Shown here: piece by piece, positions 24,609-26,256 of the stretch
Layout: every line of letters begins with the position of its first letter
How positions within the stretch are numbered: the first letter of the stretch is position 1
DNA from: CANNDT01 sp945876205
Lineage (GTDB): Bacteria; Acidobacteriota; Vicinamibacteria; Vicinamibacterales; UBA2999
Direction: 5' to 3'
Length of the DNA stretch: 26,256 nucleotides
Assembly (NCBI GenBank): GCA_947503365.1
Contig: CANNDT010000063.1
Coordinates: 1-26,256 of the forward strand
Program-made: the position numbers and the translations under genes
Notes under the pieces: model-generated
Databases searched by the model: none
What the model was told of the DNA's origin: nothing
The model's input: the letters and a program-made list of their open reading frames with translations, nothing else

Positions 24609-24977
24609 CTAGAGCACTTCAGGCGCGAGCGAAATAATCTTCATGAACCGGCGCTCGCGCAGCTCGCGGGCCACGGGCCCGAAGACGCGCGTGCCGATCG
24701 GCTCGTTCTGGTCGTTCACCAGCACGGCGGCGTTACGGTCGAAGCGGATGTAGCTGCCGTCACGGCGGCGCTGCTCCTTGGTGGTGCGCACGATCACCGC
24801 CTTGACGACCTGCCCCTTCTTCACCGTGCCGTCGGGCGTGGCTTCCTTGACCGACGCCGTGACGATGTCGCCGAGGCGCGCGTAGCGCCCCGTCGACCCG
24901 CCGATCGGGTTGATCACGGCAATCTTGCGGGCGCCGGAGTTGTCGGCGACGTCGAGGATCGATCGCATCTGGATCAT
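24609..24977 (-). CDS. rplN: 50S ribosomal protein L14
   Basis: A 122-residue L14, exactly the usual length, at the intersubunit bridge. MIQMRSILDVADNSGARKIA and the C-terminal VFGPVARELRERRFMKIISL are conserved, as is the segment VVRTTKE-like IVRTTKEQRRRDGSYIRFD. Confidence 0.99.
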   Translation of the reverse strand: MIQMRSILDVADNSGARKIAVINPIGGSTGRYARLGDIVTASVKEATPDGTVKKGQVVKAVIVRTTKEQRRRDGSYIRFDRNAAVLVNDQNEPIGTRVFGPVARELRERRFMKIISLAPEVL

Positions 24978-24987
24978 GGCTGTTCTC

Positions 24988-25242
24988 CTAGACCTGCGAT
25001 GCCTTGGCGACCACGCGCGTCAGCACCCAGCGCTTGCGGCGGCTGAGCGGACGCGACTCGGCGATGGCGACCGTGTCGCCCACCTTCGCCTCGTTCTTCT
25101 CATCGTGCGCGACGAACTTCGACGTCCGGCGCTGCGACTTGCCGTAGACCTCGTGGCGCGTCTGCCGCTCCACGGTGACGATCACCGTCTTGTCCATCTT
25201 GTCGCTGACGACGGTACCGGTCAGCTGTGCTTTGACGCTCAT
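24988..25242 (-). CDS. rpsQ: 30S ribosomal protein S17
   Basis: An 84-residue OB-fold S17 that binds 16S rRNA. It has LTGTVVSDKMDKTVIVTVER, a conserved basic loop (KSQRRTSKFVAHDE) and VGDTVAIAESRPLSRRKRW. The start overlaps the rpmC stop (ATGA). Confidence 0.98.
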   Translation of the reverse strand: MSVKAQLTGTVVSDKMDKTVIVTVERQTRHEVYGKSQRRTSKFVAHDEKNEAKVGDTVAIAESRPLSRRKRWVLTRVVAKASQV

Positions 25243-25436
25243 GTGGTAGTTACCTGCTTCTCACGCAGAATCGTCTTGATCTTTGCCAGGTCCTTGCGCA
25301 GGTCGCGCACCTTCGCCGGCGCCTCCAGCTGCCCCATCGACTTCTGGATGCGCAGCCGGAAAATCTGGTCGTCGAGGTCCTTCTCCCGCGCATGGAGGTC
25401 GTCGACCGAGAGCTCGCGGATTTCGCTCACCTTCAT
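25239..25436 (-). CDS. rpmC: 50S ribosomal protein L29
   Basis: A 65-residue helical-hairpin protein near the exit tunnel: MKVSEIRELSVDDLHAREKD and the family motif VRDLRKDLAKIKTILRE. The start ATG at 25436 overlaps the rplP stop; the longer open frame lies inside rplP. Confidence 0.97.
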   Translation of the reverse strand: MKVSEIRELSVDDLHAREKDLDDQIFRLRIQKSMGQLEAPAKVRDLRKDLAKIKTILREKQVTTT

Positions 25437-25858
25437 GACGCCTTCTCCTGCGCGAAGCGCGTGGCGAACTTGGTCGCGATCGGCAGCTTGGCGGCGGCCA
25501 GCTGAAACGCGCGGCGCGCTTCGACCTCGGTCACGCCTTCCATCTCGAACATCACGCGGCCCGGACGGACGACGCACACCCACTCTTCCGGGTTGCCCTT
25601 GCCCTTGCCCATGCGCGTTTCCTGCGGCTTCTTGGTGATCGGCTTGTCAGGGAACACGCGCACCCAGATCTTGCCGCCGCGCTTGACGAAGCGCGTCATC
25701 GCCACGCGGGCCGCCTCGATCTGCCGGGCGGTCATCCAGCACGGCTCCATCGCCTTGAGGCCGTAGTCGCCAAACGACACATCCGACCCGCGCCACGCTT
25801 TCCCGGTCATGCGCCCGCGCTGCTGCTTGCGGTACTTGACCTTCTTCGGCATCAACAT
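25433..25858 (-). CDS. rplP: 50S ribosomal protein L16
   Basis: A 141-residue L16 near the tRNA A and P sites. It has VKYRKQQRGRMTGKAWRGSD, the RQIEAARVAMTRFVKRGGKI core and GKGKGNPEEWVCVVRPGRVM. Both ATG 25858 and ATG 25852 (MPKKVK) are possible. AGAGG lies 9 bases before the former, which I choose. Confidence 0.97.
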   Translation of the reverse strand: MLMPKKVKYRKQQRGRMTGKAWRGSDVSFGDYGLKAMEPCWMTARQIEAARVAMTRFVKRGGKIWVRVFPDKPITKKPQETRMGKGKGNPEEWVCVVRPGRVMFEMEGVTEVEARRAFQLAAAKLPIATKFATRFAQEKAS

Positions 25859-25871
25859 GGTTCGTTACCTC

Positions 25872-26256
25872 TTACCTGCGCTCGGCCGGACGGCGAGGCG
25901 CCCGATCCCGATACTCTTCATCACGGCCCGTGCGCGGAACCAGCCGCTCACCTTTATAGAGCCACACCTTCACGCCGATCTGGCCGTAGGTCGTACTGGC
26001 TTCCGCGAAGCCGTAGTCGATGTCGGCCCGCAGCGTCTGCAGCGGCAGCTGCCCGTGCAGGTACCACTCCGAGCGCGCGATCTCGGCGCCGTTCAACCGT
26101 CCAGAGACGCGCACCTTGATGCCGCGCGCGCCGAAGCGCAGCGCCGACTCGACCGCCTTGCGCATCGCGCGACGGAAGGCGACGCGCTTTTCGAGCTGCA
26201 CCGCCACCGACTCGGCGATTAGCTGCGCCTCGAGCTCCGGCTTCTGGATCTCCTGG
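25872..26256 (-). CDS. rpsC: 30S ribosomal protein S3 (5' end off window)
   Basis: The C-terminal 127 or so residues of S3. The frame stays open to the right edge, beginning with IQKPELEAQLIAESVAVQLE, so the KH domain and start codon lie outside. The conserved C-terminal domain has KRVAFRRAMRKAVESALRFG, GRLNGAEIARSEWYLHGQLP and LRADIDYGFAEASTTYGQIG, then GVKVWLYKGE. The tail is Arg-rich. It lies 13 bases before rplP. Confidence 0.97.
   Translation of the reverse strand, partial: QEIQKPELEAQLIAESVAVQLEKRVAFRRAMRKAVESALRFGARGIKVRVSGRLNGAEIARSEWYLHGQLPLQTLRADIDYGFAEASTTYGQIGVKVWLYKGERLVPRTGRDEEYRDRAPRRPAERR

Noticed and set aside
25864..25877. Two TTACCT(C/G) heptamers at the end of rpsC
   Set aside because: Only two units, explained by the rpsC stop codon and the rplP ribosome-binding site.

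Overview
The window is GC-rich DNA from one bacterial chromosome. It shows no phage, insertion sequence, rRNA, tRNA or CRISPR array. I infer an Acidobacteriota-like organism, perhaps Vicinamibacteria. The grounds are a Yip1/MacA-like/twin MacB-type permease cluster, a diverged EF-G paralogue, frequent GTG/TTG starts and the style of the ribosomal proteins. This is recognition, not a computed placement.

Left part (1-5470): a truncated outer-membrane beta-barrel gene of the PorV/PorQ type on the minus strand diverges from a tightly coupled plus-strand set. That set is a Yip1-family membrane protein, a MacA-like periplasmic adaptor and two MacB/FtsX-type permeases. No ATPase gene accompanies them. 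A strong hairpin separates this set from the convergent nitrogen genes.

Nitrogen block (5541-10812, minus strand, read right to left): a sigma-54-like promoter, the ammonium channel amt, a TorF/Gcw_chp-type putative porin, glnD (PII uridylyltransferase) and glnB (PII with Tyr51 in its T-loop). Together they form an ammonium uptake and nitrogen-sensing unit. The 579-base gap at 10621-11199 holds this promoter and, facing the other way, a good sigma-70-like promoter for an EF-G paralogue whose GTPase motifs are altered (11200-13296).

Right part (13322-26256, minus strand): a hypothetical lipoprotein lies just downstream of rplQ. It follows the end of a continuous S10-spc-alpha superoperon, whose order in transcription is rpsC (partial)-rplP-rpmC-rpsQ-rplN-rplX-rplE-rpsN-rpsH-rplF-rplR-rpsE-rpmD-rplO-secY-adk-map-infA-rpmJ-rpsM-rpsK-rpsD-rpoA-rplQ. 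Several products carry zinc-type cysteine sets (S4, S14, L24, L36, Adk).

The least expected signal is a set of degenerate 7-bp-period repeats in four gene gaps (about 5471-5540, 16050-16134, 17781-17862 and 21621-21645). The words differ at each site. Two sites clearly have inverted arms that could fold in the transcript, and one runs into the infA stop codon and supplies the last residues of IF-1. I saw no clear new defence or biosynthetic system; most of the window is core housekeeping DNA.
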